This document shows positions 8,285-16,246 of a stretch of DNA of 64,000 nt, one piece after another. Origin of the DNA: Rhizobium sp. LC145 (GTDB lineage Bacteria; Pseudomonadota; Alphaproteobacteria; Rhizobiales; Rhizobiaceae). The DNA is taken from positions 1 to 64,000 of the forward strand of contig NZ_LBHV01000007.1 in assembly GCF_001005825.1 (NCBI RefSeq), given 5' to 3'. How positions within the stretch are numbered: position 1 is the stretch's first letter; each line of letters starts with the position of its first letter. A program made the translations under genes and the position numbers. Under the pieces are notes generated by a model. It was not told the DNA's origin. It did no database searches and saw only the letters and a list, made by a program, of their open reading frames with translations.

Positions 8285-9619
8285 ATGGCCGCAGAAACAG
8301 CCCCTCCCCGCATCGAAATCCTTCTCGTCGGCATGAACGGCGATCTTCGCGGCAAGCAGATCCCGCTCGAGCAGGAAAAGAAGGTCTGGGACGGCGCGGT
8401 GAGGCTGCCCTCCTCCACCCAATCGCTGGATATCTGGGGCGACGACAACGACGACATTACGGGGCTTTCGCTCACCATCGGCGATCCGGACGGCGTCTGC
8501 ATTCCCGACGAGCGCAGCCTCGCCCCCATGCCCTGGGCGCCGGAAGGTTCGAAGCAGGTGCTCGCCACCATGCACGAGATGGACGGCTCCCCGAGCTTCA
8601 TGGACCCCCGCGGCATTCTCGCGGCCATGCTGAAGCGTTACGAGGACCGTGGCCTGACGCCTGTGGTGGCGACCGAACTGGAATTCTACGTGGTGCAGGA
8701 CGACTGGCGGGAAACCGGCCGGCCCCGCCCGCCCGCAAAACTCATGTATCGCGACGAGCCGAACGGTTTTCAGCTCTACGACATGAGTGCCGTCGACGCG
8801 CTGGACGATTATCTCCAGACGGTGCGCGCCTGGACGAAGGCGCTGGGCCTGCCTGCCGATGCGACGACGGCCGAATTCGGTCCCGGCCAGTTCGAAATCA
8901 ACCTGCTGCACAGGGCGGATGCGCTGGCGGCCGCCGATGACTGCATCTACCTGAAACGCATCGCCGAACAGGCCGCGAAGCGGCATGGGCTCAAATCCAC
9001 CTGCATGGCCAAGCCCTATGCGGATCAGGCGGGCTCCGGGCTACACGTACATGCGAGCGTCATCGACCGTGACGGCAACAACGTGCTCGACGCCAGGGGC
9101 GGCGATCCGGCGCTGCTGAAATCCGTCTGTGCCGGCATGCTCGACACGATGCGCGATGCGCAGCTTATCTTTGCGCCATTTGCCAATTCCTATCGCCGCT
9201 TCCAGCCCGGTTCCTTCGCGCCCGTCGATATCGACTGGGGCTACGGCCATCGCGGAACCGCGGTCCGCATCCCCGACGCGCAAGGCCCGGCCGCGCGCAT
9301 CGAGCATCGGGTCGCAGGGGCCGACACCAATCCCTATCTGCTGCTGACGGCCATCTTGGGAGGCATGCTGCTCGGGCTAGACGAAACGCTCGATCCCGGC
9401 CCTGCCACCGAGCCCGGCAAGCAGCCGCCCGAAGGCACAAGACGGCTGACGCACGACTTCCTGACGGCGGTCGAGGACTTTTCCGCTTCGCCGTTCATCA
9501 GGGATGTGTTCGGAGAGGCCTACCAGAAGCTCTACGGCGACACCAAGCGCAAGGAGGCGATCACTTACCTGCGCACCGTCTCGGATTTCGATTACCAGAC
9601 CTATCTGCCGCGGATTTGA
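8285..9619 (+). CDS. Glutamine synthetase family protein, probable glutamate-putrescine ligase
   Basis: 444 residues covering both the beta-grasp (about 10-105) and catalytic (115-440) domains of the GS family. TELEFYVV near 130-137, EFGPGQFEINL near 198-208 and the HVHASV block near 255 are metal and ATP-site segments. The start and length match the PuuA/SpuI type rather than the dodecameric GlnA type, and the adenylylation Tyr loop of GlnA is not seen. The divergent class III aminotransferase at 6826-8193 fits a gamma-glutamylated or direct putrescine route. Substrate is inferred from context. ATG at 8285 follows AGAACGAACTC with only a weak ribosome binding site. Confidence 0.82.
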   Translation: MAAETAPPRIEILLVGMNGDLRGKQIPLEQEKKVWDGAVRLPSSTQSLDIWGDDNDDITGLSLTIGDPDGVCIPDERSLAPMPWAPEGSKQVLATMHEMDGSPSFMDPRGILAAMLKRYEDRGLTPVVATELEFYVVQDDWRETGRPRPPAKLMYRDEPNGFQLYDMSAVDALDDYLQTVRAWTKALGLPADATTAEFGPGQFEINLLHRADALAAADDCIYLKRIAEQAAKRHGLKSTCMAKPYADQAGSGLHVHASVIDRDGNNVLDARGGDPALLKSVCAGMLDTMRDAQLIFAPFANSYRRFQPGSFAPVDIDWGYGHRGTAVRIPDAQGPAARIEHRVAGADTNPYLLLTAILGGMLLGLDETLDPGPATEPGKQPPEGTRRLTHDFLTAVEDFSASPFIRDVFGEAYQKLYGDTKRKEAITYLRTVSDFDYQTYLPRI

Positions 9620-9722
9620 TCGACCGGGCACCGATCTCATAAATAAAAAGGTCGATTTTTCATCTATCTTAAAGTCATGGCGCTTAAGGAGGCGGAATAG
9701 TTCTTAGCTTCCGGCGCTGTCC

Positions 9723-10466
9723 ATGCGTAGAGTCCTAGTCAAAGCACTGCTGACCGGTCTTTTTTCCATGCTGGCATCGCTGGCTCTTTCATTCATCTTC
9801 GTTCCGATGATGGGCGGAAAAGTCGCCGGCGCCGGGCTGGTCATGACCATCCTCTGCCCGCTTGTGATTTCCATTCCCGCTTCCGCGCTGCATTTCTGGC
9901 AATCGGAAAGGGTCCGGCAAGCCGAGGCGGCAACCGCGGACGCACTGGAAAAACTAGCCTTTGCCTATGAGCAATTAAGGCAACAATCGCGCCGGGACGG
10001 GCTTACAGGCGTGCTGAACAGGAACGCTTTTCTGGAAGAGCTGGATGCTTTCAGCCGCAAGGGGATGACCGGAGCGCTGATCTTCTTCGATCTCGATCAT
10101 TTCAAGTCGATCAACGATCTCCATGGCCATGCGACCGGCGACGACGTTCTCCGCCGGGTGGGCCATATACTCGCCGCCTATCGAGGCCAGTTCGACATAA
10201 CCGGCCGGCTCGGCGGCGAGGAATTCGCTCTCTTTCAAGGCGGCGCCACGAGCCGGGACATGTTGAAACGGTGCGAGGAAATGCGCGAGCGCATAGAGCG
10301 CCTCGATATTCATTCCACTTCCGGCACAGCTGTTGCAGTCTCGGCAAGCATCGGCGCCTTCTACTGCGAGCGGGGCTTTGATTCCCAAGCTTGCCTCAAG
10401 GCTGCGGACATCAATCTCTACCAGGCAAAGGCGCGCGGCCGGAACCAGGTCGTGTCATCGGCCTAG
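9723..10466 (+). CDS. Membrane-anchored diguanylate cyclase (GGDEF domain)
   Basis: 247 residues. Two TM helices (about 7-28 and 35-56) are followed by a short coiled coil (60-88) and a GGDEF domain (92-245). The active site is GGEEF at 164-168 with FFDLDHFKSIND at 121-132, so it should make cyclic di-GMP from two GTP. Five residues before GGEEF there is Asp158, but Arg lies at 154 (R-x-x-x-D), so the product-inhibition I-site R-x-x-D is not present in standard form. It is a single gene, ending 14 bp before the convergent lipid kinase. Confidence 0.9.
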   Translation: MRRVLVKALLTGLFSMLASLALSFIFVPMMGGKVAGAGLVMTILCPLVISIPASALHFWQSERVRQAEAATADALEKLAFAYEQLRQQSRRDGLTGVLNRNAFLEELDAFSRKGMTGALIFFDLDHFKSINDLHGHATGDDVLRRVGHILAAYRGQFDITGRLGGEEFALFQGGATSRDMLKRCEEMRERIERLDIHSTSGTAVAVSASIGAFYCERGFDSQACLKAADINLYQAKARGRNQVVSSA

Positions 10467-10479
10467 CAGCCGCGTCTTC

Positions 10480-11418
10480 TCAAATCCCGCTGCCGAACTG
10501 TTCTTCATCCGCGCGCTGCTGCGGAGCGCTGACCAGCACTTTCAGCTCGCCGGCATGGATGCGCAGTTTCACGTCGCGGTCCATCGGCAGGAGTTCGCCA
10601 TCGATGACGCAGCGGATTTCGTGACGTTCGCGGGGAAAATGGAGTTCCACTTCCGTGGCCGTCATGGCGGTCACCGAAGCGTTTTCCTTCAGCTTCCCGC
10701 GCAGGATATCGAGGGCCAGCCTCGCCACGCCGGCAGGCGTCAACGGATCGGCGATGTAGAAGCCGAGATGCCCGCGCGTCAGACTATCGGCATACATCAG
10801 CGGATCCGGTCCGAACTCGTTGTTGGAAACCGAGATCGCCGAAACCTTGCGATGGCCGGTCTGGCCTTCTGCGTTGAACTCCACCTCGAACTCGGGCGGA
10901 TTGAACATGACGCCGACGGCCGCGCGCGTGCTTGCCCTTATCTTGCCGAGCCGCGAGCCGAAGGTCATGGAATTGCGGTAGCGCACCATGCGGGCATGCA
11001 GGCCGGCGGAAAACTGGTGGACGAAGCTCCTGCCGTTGGCGCTGGCGATATCGATATTGTCCGCCTCGCCGTTGGCGAGCGCGCCCAGCACCTGCCAGAT
11101 GTCCAGCGGCAATTTCAAGGAGCGGGCAAACAGGTTCATGGTGCCGGCCGGAACTACCCCGAGCATGGTGCCGCTCTTCCAGGCAATTCCGGCGGCCGCC
11201 GAAATCGTACCGTCGCCTCCGCCGGCGATCAAACCATCGACGCCGGAGATGGAGGCCGCGTTTTCCATGGTCTCGACCACCTGATCGCCCGAGACCACAT
11301 GGCACTCGATCTCGTGGCCCGCCGCCCTGAAGGTGCCGACGGCATGATCGCAATAAGCGTCCATGTCCGTGGTCCTAAAGGTACCGCCATCGCGGTTGAA
11401 GACGGCTACGAAATGCAT
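10480..11418 (-). CDS. Diacylglycerol kinase family lipid kinase (YegS/DagK-like)
   Basis: 312 residues from ATG 11418. The catalytic domain has the glycine-rich nucleotide motif GGGDGTI near residue 80 and PAGTMNLFARSL near 100, typical of the DAGK catalytic family. The C-terminal beta-rich domain (about 150-300) has the SVSNNEFG and IDGELL elements. It probably phosphorylates a lipid such as diacylglycerol or a sphingoid-like substrate at the inner membrane; the substrate is not known. The frame is open further upstream to 11580, but those residues have no family likeness and ATG 11418 gives the usual N-terminus (MHFVAVFNRDGG). Confidence 0.82.
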   Translation of the reverse strand: MHFVAVFNRDGGTFRTTDMDAYCDHAVGTFRAAGHEIECHVVSGDQVVETMENAASISGVDGLIAGGGDGTISAAAGIAWKSGTMLGVVPAGTMNLFARSLKLPLDIWQVLGALANGEADNIDIASANGRSFVHQFSAGLHARMVRYRNSMTFGSRLGKIRASTRAAVGVMFNPPEFEVEFNAEGQTGHRKVSAISVSNNEFGPDPLMYADSLTRGHLGFYIADPLTPAGVARLALDILRGKLKENASVTAMTATEVELHFPRERHEIRCVIDGELLPMDRDVKLRIHAGELKVLVSAPQQRADEEQFGSGI

Positions 11419-11673
11419 GGTGTCGGGGCTCTCAAGGGTGGGGATAACGGCGGCTTCATAACGGATCACCTGCCATTTGGTTGCGCATTGCGGTTTAAAC
11501 CAGACGGCTCGGCTTGCTGCACTACGCACGATGCCGTGAAACCCGGCCAAGGCAAAATTTGGCCCTACCGCAATGCACAACGAGATGATACGGTGAACTC
11601 GTCATTTCAATGATGCGCTCGCCTTTCGGCGAGAATTGTTTCCCTACCTCTCTTTTCCAGCCGCTCCCGTGCC

Positions 11674-12912
11674 ATGACCGATACTGCCGTTTCCTATGAG
11701 ACCGCCTCCAGCGCGGAGAACAGCGCTGCCGAAAGCGCGCCGCTTTCGAAGCTTGCCGTCATCCTGATCGAGATCGCTCTTGCCGTCGGCGGCTTCGGCA
11801 TCGGCACGGGCGAATTCGCCATCATGGGCCTGCTGCCGGATGTGGCGGCGACCTATCAGGTGAGCATTCCGCAGGCAGGCCATGTGATCAGCGCCTATGC
11901 GCTGGGCGTGGTGATCGGCGCTCCGATCATCGCGGTCGCGGCGGCACGCATGACGCGCCGGGCTCTGCTGCTCATCCTGATGACCATCTTTGCGCTGGGC
12001 AATATCCTGAGTGCGATCGCGCCGGATTTCTGGAGCTTCACGATCCTGCGCTTCATCACCGGCCTGCCGCATGGCGCCTATTTCGGCGTCGCGGCGCTGG
12101 TGGCCGCCTCCATGGTGCCGCCGAACAAGCGCGCCCGCGCGGTCGGCCGGGTGATGCTCGGGCTCACGATCGCCACGCTTGCCGGCACCCCGCTTGCCAC
12201 GTTCATGGGTCAGATGATGAGCTGGCGCGCCGCCTTCCTGCTCGTCGGCGGGATCGGTGCCCTGACCGTGGCGCTGCTCTGGTATTTCCAGCCGCGCGAC
12301 AAGGTTCAGGAAGGCGCCAGCATCCGCAGGGAGCTCAGCGCTTTCGGCCGCGCCCAGGTGTGGCTGACGCTCGGTGTCGCCGCTGTCGGTTTCGGCGGCA
12401 TGTTCTCCGTCTTCAGCTACATCGCCTCGACAACCACCGAGACCGCGCAAATGCCGGTGGCGACGGTGTCCATCGTGCTCGCCCTCTTCGGCATCGGCAT
12501 GAATGTCGGCAATATCGTCGGCTCGCGTCTGGCGGACATCTCGCTGAACGGCACGATCGGCGGCACGATGGTCTTCAACGTGATCGTCATGACCATCTTC
12601 GGCGCCTTTGCGCAGTATCCGGCGGTGCTTTGCCTCTGCGTTTTCCTGATCGGCTGCGGCTTCGCCGCGGGCCCTGCCCTGCAGACGCGGCTGATGGATG
12701 TGGCCGCCGACGCCCAGACGCTCGCGGCAGCCTCGAACCATTCGGCCTTCAACATCGCCAACGCGCTCGGCGCCTGGCTCGGTGGGCTGGTGATCGCCTG
12801 GGGCTGGGGCTTTGCTGCCACCGGCTATGTGGGCTCGGTGCTGTCGCTCGCGGGTCTCTGCGTCTTCGCCATATCGATGAGCCTCGAGCGGAAGGCGTCA
12901 GGCCGCGGCTGA
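11674..12912 (+). CDS. MFS transporter, DHA1 (AraJ/YdhP-like) drug or sugar exporter
   Basis: 412 residues, twelve TM segments. A 30-residue soluble N-terminus precedes TM1 (VILIEIALAVGGFGIGTGEF). FGIGTGEFAIMGLLPD in TM1 and ARMTRRALL in the loop after TM2 are typical of the DHA1 AraJ/PbuE/YdhP subgroup, which exports sugars, nucleosides or drugs by proton antiport. Its 3' end overlaps the convergent HxlR regulator by 15 bp (12898-12912). Substrate unknown. Confidence 0.85.
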   Translation: MTDTAVSYETASSAENSAAESAPLSKLAVILIEIALAVGGFGIGTGEFAIMGLLPDVAATYQVSIPQAGHVISAYALGVVIGAPIIAVAAARMTRRALLLILMTIFALGNILSAIAPDFWSFTILRFITGLPHGAYFGVAALVAASMVPPNKRARAVGRVMLGLTIATLAGTPLATFMGQMMSWRAAFLLVGGIGALTVALLWYFQPRDKVQEGASIRRELSAFGRAQVWLTLGVAAVGFGGMFSVFSYIASTTTETAQMPVATVSIVLALFGIGMNVGNIVGSRLADISLNGTIGGTMVFNVIVMTIFGAFAQYPAVLCLCVFLIGCGFAAGPALQTRLMDVAADAQTLAAASNHSAFNIANALGAWLGGLVIAWGWGFAATGYVGSVLSLAGLCVFAISMSLERKASGRG

Positions 12913-13293
12913 AGGCACCTCATCCCGCTCCATGACCATATATTTCCGGCCATCGCGGCAGACGACATGCTCATTGCCCCATAGGCGCAGGGCCGCAATG
13001 ACCGGCTCCAGCGTCTGGCCGAGCGGCGTCAGATTGTAATCGACGCGGGGCGGCACCACCGGAAAGACGGTACGCTGCACCAGCCCCGCCTCTTCCAGCT
13101 CGCGAAGCTGCTTGGTCAGCATGCGCTGCGTCACCGATGGAATGCGGCGGCGCAGCTCGTTGAAGCGCAACGTGCCCTCCTCGAAGAGATGATGGAGGAT
13201 GACGCCCTTCCATTTCCCGTCGAGGAAACTCAAGGTCGATTCCACCGGGCAACCCGGAAAGTTATCGGTCAATTTCGCGCGGGGTTTCGACAT
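12898..13293 (-). CDS. HxlR-family winged-helix transcriptional regulator
   Basis: 131 residues from ATG 13293, preceded by GAGG. The HxlR fold shows in CPVESTLSFLDGKWKGVIL, the recognition helix region PSVTQRMLTKQLRELEEAGLV and the wing R.VYP-like FPVVPPRVDYNLT. Cys17 lies in the position where redox-sensing HxlR proteins (YodB, QorR, HypR) carry their sensor Cys; this fits the divergent quinone-oxidoreductase-like gene it probably controls through the palindrome at 13316-13338. An upstream start at 13443 would overlap the divergent gene and is not favoured. Confidence 0.88.
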   Translation of the reverse strand: MSKPRAKLTDNFPGCPVESTLSFLDGKWKGVILHHLFEEGTLRFNELRRRIPSVTQRMLTKQLRELEEAGLVQRTVFPVVPPRVDYNLTPLGQTLEPVIAALRLWGNEHVVCRDGRKYMVMERDEVPSAAA

Positions 13294-13315
13294 GGCCTCG
13301 TCCTCTACGGTATCC

Positions 13316-13338
13316 TTTTTGGCACTATACACCAAAAA
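13316..13338. promoter_or_regulatory. Palindromic operator candidate for the HxlR regulator
   Basis: Perfect 7-bp arms TTTTTGG (13316-13322) and CCAAAAA (13332-13338) with a 9-bp AT-rich spacer. It lies 23 bp upstream of the regulator start and 83 bp upstream of the divergent dehydrogenase start, the expected place for an autoregulatory operator. Binding is inferred. Confidence 0.5.
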
Positions 13339-13420
13339 TGTGCATTCTTGCGGACCTCGAACATAGGCGCCATCTAGTCCCTGCACAATGAACACCACAG
13401 GAAGACCAAGGAGATTTTCC

Positions 13421-14431
13421 ATGCGCGCAGTCGGATTCGACAAGCCTCAGCCCATCAGCGCCGAAACCTCGCTGATCGATATCGAACTGCCCGTCCCGGA
13501 AGCCAGGGCGCGCGACCTGCTGGTCGAGGTCAAGGCGGTTTCGGTCAATCCGGTCGATACGAAGGTCCGGGCCTCGGTCGAGAACGGCCAGCACCGGGTC
13601 CTCGGCTATGACGCGGCGGGCGTCGTGAAGGCCGTCGGCCCGGAAGTCACGCTCTTCAAACCGGGCGACGAGGTCTATTATGCTGGCGCGATCAACCGGC
13701 CGGGCACGAATGCGGAATTCCATCTGGTGGACGAGCGGATCGTCGGCGCCAAGCCGAAGACGCTGAGCTTCGAGGAAGCCGCGGCGCTGCCGCTTACCGC
13801 GATCACCGCCTACGAGACGCTTTTCCACCGCATGAAGGTACAGGACAAGGTATCGGGAGCGGCCAACGCGATCCTCATCATCGGCGGCGCCGGTGGGGTG
13901 GGCTCGATTTCCATCCAGCTCGCCCGCGAGCTTACTGACCTGACGATCATCGCAAGTGCTTCCCGGCCCGAGACGAAGGACTGGATCAAGTCGCTCGGCG
14001 CGCATCACACCGTCGATCACCGGTCTCCCATGGCGCCGCAGATCGCCGGCCTCGGCATTGGCGCGCCTCCCTTCGTCTTTTCCACGACACAGACGGAACA
14101 GCACGTCGCCGACATCATCGAACTGATCGCGCCGCAGGGCCGTTTCGCCCTCATCGACGATCCGACGCAGCCGATCGGCATCAGCCCGTTCAAGGGCAAA
14201 TCGCTGTCGATCCACTGGGAAATGATGTTCGCGCGGCCCGTCTGGCAGACGGCGGACATGATCGAACAGCACAAGCTGCTCAACCATGTGGCGGAACTGG
14301 TGGACGCCGGCAGAATCCGCACCACGCTTTCAGAAACGCTTGGGCCCATCAATGCGGCGAACTTGAAAAAGGCCCATGCCATGATCGAAAGCGGCCGCAC
14401 CAAGGGAAAGCTGGTTCTTTCCGGTTTCTGA
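13421..14431 (+). CDS. Zinc-type alcohol dehydrogenase-like/quinone oxidoreductase (MDR superfamily)
   Basis: 336 residues from ATG 13421, which has AGGAGA eight bases upstream; a Met at 13388 was rejected for lack of one. The N-terminal GroES-like domain (about 1-130, SVNPVDTKVRA) is followed by a Rossmann domain with GGAGGVGSI near 151-159. No zinc ligand pattern (GHE...) is seen, so it belongs to the zinc-free quinone-reductase-like branch of the MDR family (zinc-binding alcohol dehydrogenase family protein, adh_fam_1 type). It probably reduces quinones or enals with NADPH and is probably regulated by the divergent HxlR protein. Confidence 0.85.
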   Translation: MRAVGFDKPQPISAETSLIDIELPVPEARARDLLVEVKAVSVNPVDTKVRASVENGQHRVLGYDAAGVVKAVGPEVTLFKPGDEVYYAGAINRPGTNAEFHLVDERIVGAKPKTLSFEEAAALPLTAITAYETLFHRMKVQDKVSGAANAILIIGGAGGVGSISIQLARELTDLTIIASASRPETKDWIKSLGAHHTVDHRSPMAPQIAGLGIGAPPFVFSTTQTEQHVADIIELIAPQGRFALIDDPTQPIGISPFKGKSLSIHWEMMFARPVWQTADMIEQHKLLNHVAELVDAGRIRTTLSETLGPINAANLKKAHAMIESGRTKGKLVLSGF

Positions 14432-14530
14432 TGGCCGGTTTCTGAGGGAGCCAGGAACGCCATAGGCGCATCTCTCGCCAAATAGGCGTAAGCCATCGGC
14501 CGACATCTTACCGAAGTCTCGCCGATAAGC

Positions 14531-14571
14531 TATGAAATCCCCCTGGGCATTTTTCTGCGGGGGATTTCATA
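14531..14571 (+). promoter_or_regulatory. 13-bp perfect inverted repeat covering the ribosome binding site and start codon of the DoxX gene
   Basis: Left arm 14531-14543 (TATGAAATCCCCC) pairs with right arm 14559-14571 (GGGGGATTTCATA) around a 15-nt loop. The right arm contains the ribosome binding site GGGGGA (14559-14564) and the A of the start codon. As RNA this would hide the translation start. It could alternatively be a DNA operator. Confidence 0.6.
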
Positions 14572-14987
14572 TGGCTACGCTTCAGACGAACAGTTTCGGC
14601 AATCCGGTTTCGGCCATTACGGGCTCGACCTGGTTCGGCTATCTGGCGCGCATCGCGCTCACCTTCATGTTCTGGGGGAGCGGCCTTGCCAAGCTCATCG
14701 GCTTCGATGCCGGCGTGGCGGAGATGGCGCATTTCGGGCTGGAGCCGGCAACCCTCTTCAACATCGCGACGATCATCGTCCAGCTCGGCGGCTCGCTGCT
14801 CATCATCCTCAATCGCTGGACCTGGCTGGGAGCCGGCGCGCTCGCCGTTTTCACGGCGCTCACAATTCCGATCGCCCACAATTTCTGGGCGATGGAAGAG
14901 CCGTTCAAGACGATGGAATTCCATGTGGTGATGGAGCACATCACCGTCATCGGCGCATTGATGGTCGTGGCCTGGAAATCGCGCTAG
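14571..14987 (+). CDS. DoxX family membrane protein
   Basis: 138 residues from ATG 14571 with GGGGGA seven bases upstream. Four hydrophobic segments (about 23-42, 62-80, 84-103, 118-135) and the SGLAKLIGFDAG sequence after TM1 mark the DoxX family of small integral membrane proteins. Some members work with oxidative-stress or respiratory enzymes, but this one has no assigned role. A Met at 14532 in the same frame sits inside the left arm of the inverted repeat and has no ribosome binding site. It follows the MDR dehydrogenase by 139 bp and may be read from its own promoter. Confidence 0.82.
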   Translation: MATLQTNSFGNPVSAITGSTWFGYLARIALTFMFWGSGLAKLIGFDAGVAEMAHFGLEPATLFNIATIIVQLGGSLLIILNRWTWLGAGALAVFTALTIPIAHNFWAMEEPFKTMEFHVVMEHITVIGALMVVAWKSR

Positions 14988-14997
14988 AGCGGCTTTC

Positions 14998-15618
14998 TCA
15001 GGCCTGCTGGACGACGACGCGGCCGCCGACCTTGGCCTTTTCGAAGAGGTCGATCACGTCATGGTTCATCATGCGGACACAGCCGCTCGACACTGCGTGA
15101 CCGATCGTCTGCGGCTGGTTCGTGCCATGGATGCGGAACATGGTGTCGTTGCCGTTGCGGTAAAGATATATGGCGCGGGCACCCAAGGGATTGTTCGGAC
15201 CTCCCGGCACGCCGCCTGCATACTTCAGGTTCTTTTCCGGTTCACGACGGATCATGTTCTGGGTGGGTGTCCAGCTCGGCCATTCCGCCTTGCGTCCGAT
15301 ATAGGCGTTGCCGGCCAGCGCAAGGCCCGCGCGCCCTACTCCGACGCCGTAGCGCATGGCACGGCCGTCACCGAGCACGTAATAGAGCCGGCGTTCGGGT
15401 GTGTTGACGACGATCGTGCCGGCCGGATAGGGCGTCTCGTAAGCCACTTCCTGGCGGCGCAGTTCCGGTTTGATCTTGTCGATCGGCACCCTTTTCACCG
15501 GATGCTCTTCATCCGGCAGGGCGGCATATTGGGCCTGGTGGTTCATCACGCCGCTGGAAGCGCATCCGGCAAGCAGCAGAGGCAACCCGATCAGAAATCC
15601 GCGGCGCGAGATCGTCAT
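14998..15618 (-). CDS. L,D-transpeptidase (ErfK/YbiS/YnhG family) lipoprotein
   Basis: 206 residues from ATG 15618 (GGGGA upstream). Twin-Arg-like ISRRGF plus LLLAGC gives a lipobox with Cys19, so the protein is probably a lipoprotein. The catalytic YkuD domain covers about 70-205, with RIHGTNQPQTIG and the active-site SSGCVRM (Cys near residue 181). Such enzymes form 3-3 peptidoglycan cross-links or attach proteins to peptidoglycan, a major activity in Rhizobiales, which rely on L,D-cross-links. It stands alone between convergent and same-strand neighbours. Confidence 0.9.
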   Translation of the reverse strand: MTISRRGFLIGLPLLLAGCASSGVMNHQAQYAALPDEEHPVKRVPIDKIKPELRRQEVAYETPYPAGTIVVNTPERRLYYVLGDGRAMRYGVGVGRAGLALAGNAYIGRKAEWPSWTPTQNMIRREPEKNLKYAGGVPGGPNNPLGARAIYLYRNGNDTMFRIHGTNQPQTIGHAVSSGCVRMMNHDVIDLFEKAKVGGRVVVQQA

Positions 15619-15718
15619 GAATGTATCCCCGTAATTCATACCCTCATGAGTCGTACGCTACGAAGATTATGGTTAACGAAATGCTAACCGGAGAGGGCAG
15701 GCGTTAATCACGAGCGCG

Positions 15719-16246
15719 TTAACGGGCGAGGCGAGCAATCATCGCAATCCGCCGATCAGGATCGAGGCCGGCCTCGATCTCGGCCGCCAGCGTCTCTTTC
15801 AAGTCCGGCGGAAGCTCGGCCTGGGGGAGTTCCCGAAAGCCCAGCGAGGCATAGAAGGGCGCGTTGAAGGTAATCAGGCGATCGGTCGTGAGCGTTGCTG
15901 CCGGAAGGCCACGCCGTCGCCCCTCCTCGAGCGCGGTTTGCATGAGGCGACGGCCGATGCCCTTCTTCTGCCAGGCAGTCTCGACACTCATTTCACCGAT
16001 GTGAAGCCGGCCTTCCCGCTCCGTGGCGGCAAGGAAGCCGACGGCCCTGTCGGCTTCATCGGCGGCGGCGAACAGCAAGCCTTCACCAAGCGCCTTCTTC
16101 AGCGCCTCGCGGGGCATCACCGACGGTTCGCCGGTAAAGCCGCAGGCGGCCGCCCAGACCTCGTGCGCATCCAATTCGATCTCCGCCATACGATCGAGAT
16201 CGGCGGGGCGTGCGCGCCCGATGGGGATCGCCGAACGCTCGCTCAT
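15719..16246 (-). CDS. GNAT family N-acetyltransferase
   Basis: 175 residues. MAEIELDAHEVW begins the fold and the acetyl-CoA motif A is QKKGIGRRLMQTALEEGRR near residues 93-111, followed by LTTDRLITFNAPFYASLGF. The ATG at 16246 overlaps the stop of the upstream ETF-QO gene (TGATG), so the pair is translationally coupled. Substrate unknown; coupling to an electron-transfer flavoprotein dehydrogenase may only reflect operon history. Confidence 0.85.
   Translation of the reverse strand: MSERSAIPIGRARPADLDRMAEIELDAHEVWAAACGFTGEPSVMPREALKKALGEGLLFAAADEADRAVGFLAATEREGRLHIGEMSVETAWQKKGIGRRLMQTALEEGRRRGLPAATLTTDRLITFNAPFYASLGFRELPQAELPPDLKETLAAEIEAGLDPDRRIAMIARLAR

Noticed and set aside
6850..8940. 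696-codon plus-strand frame across the aminotransferase and into the glutamine-synthetase-like gene
   Set aside because: It is antisense to a gene with clear PLP-enzyme motifs and then out of frame with a GS-family gene. GC-rich codon bias creates such shadow frames.
12360..12935. 191-codon plus frame inside the MFS gene
   Set aside because: Arg/His-rich +1 shadow of the transporter without start signals.
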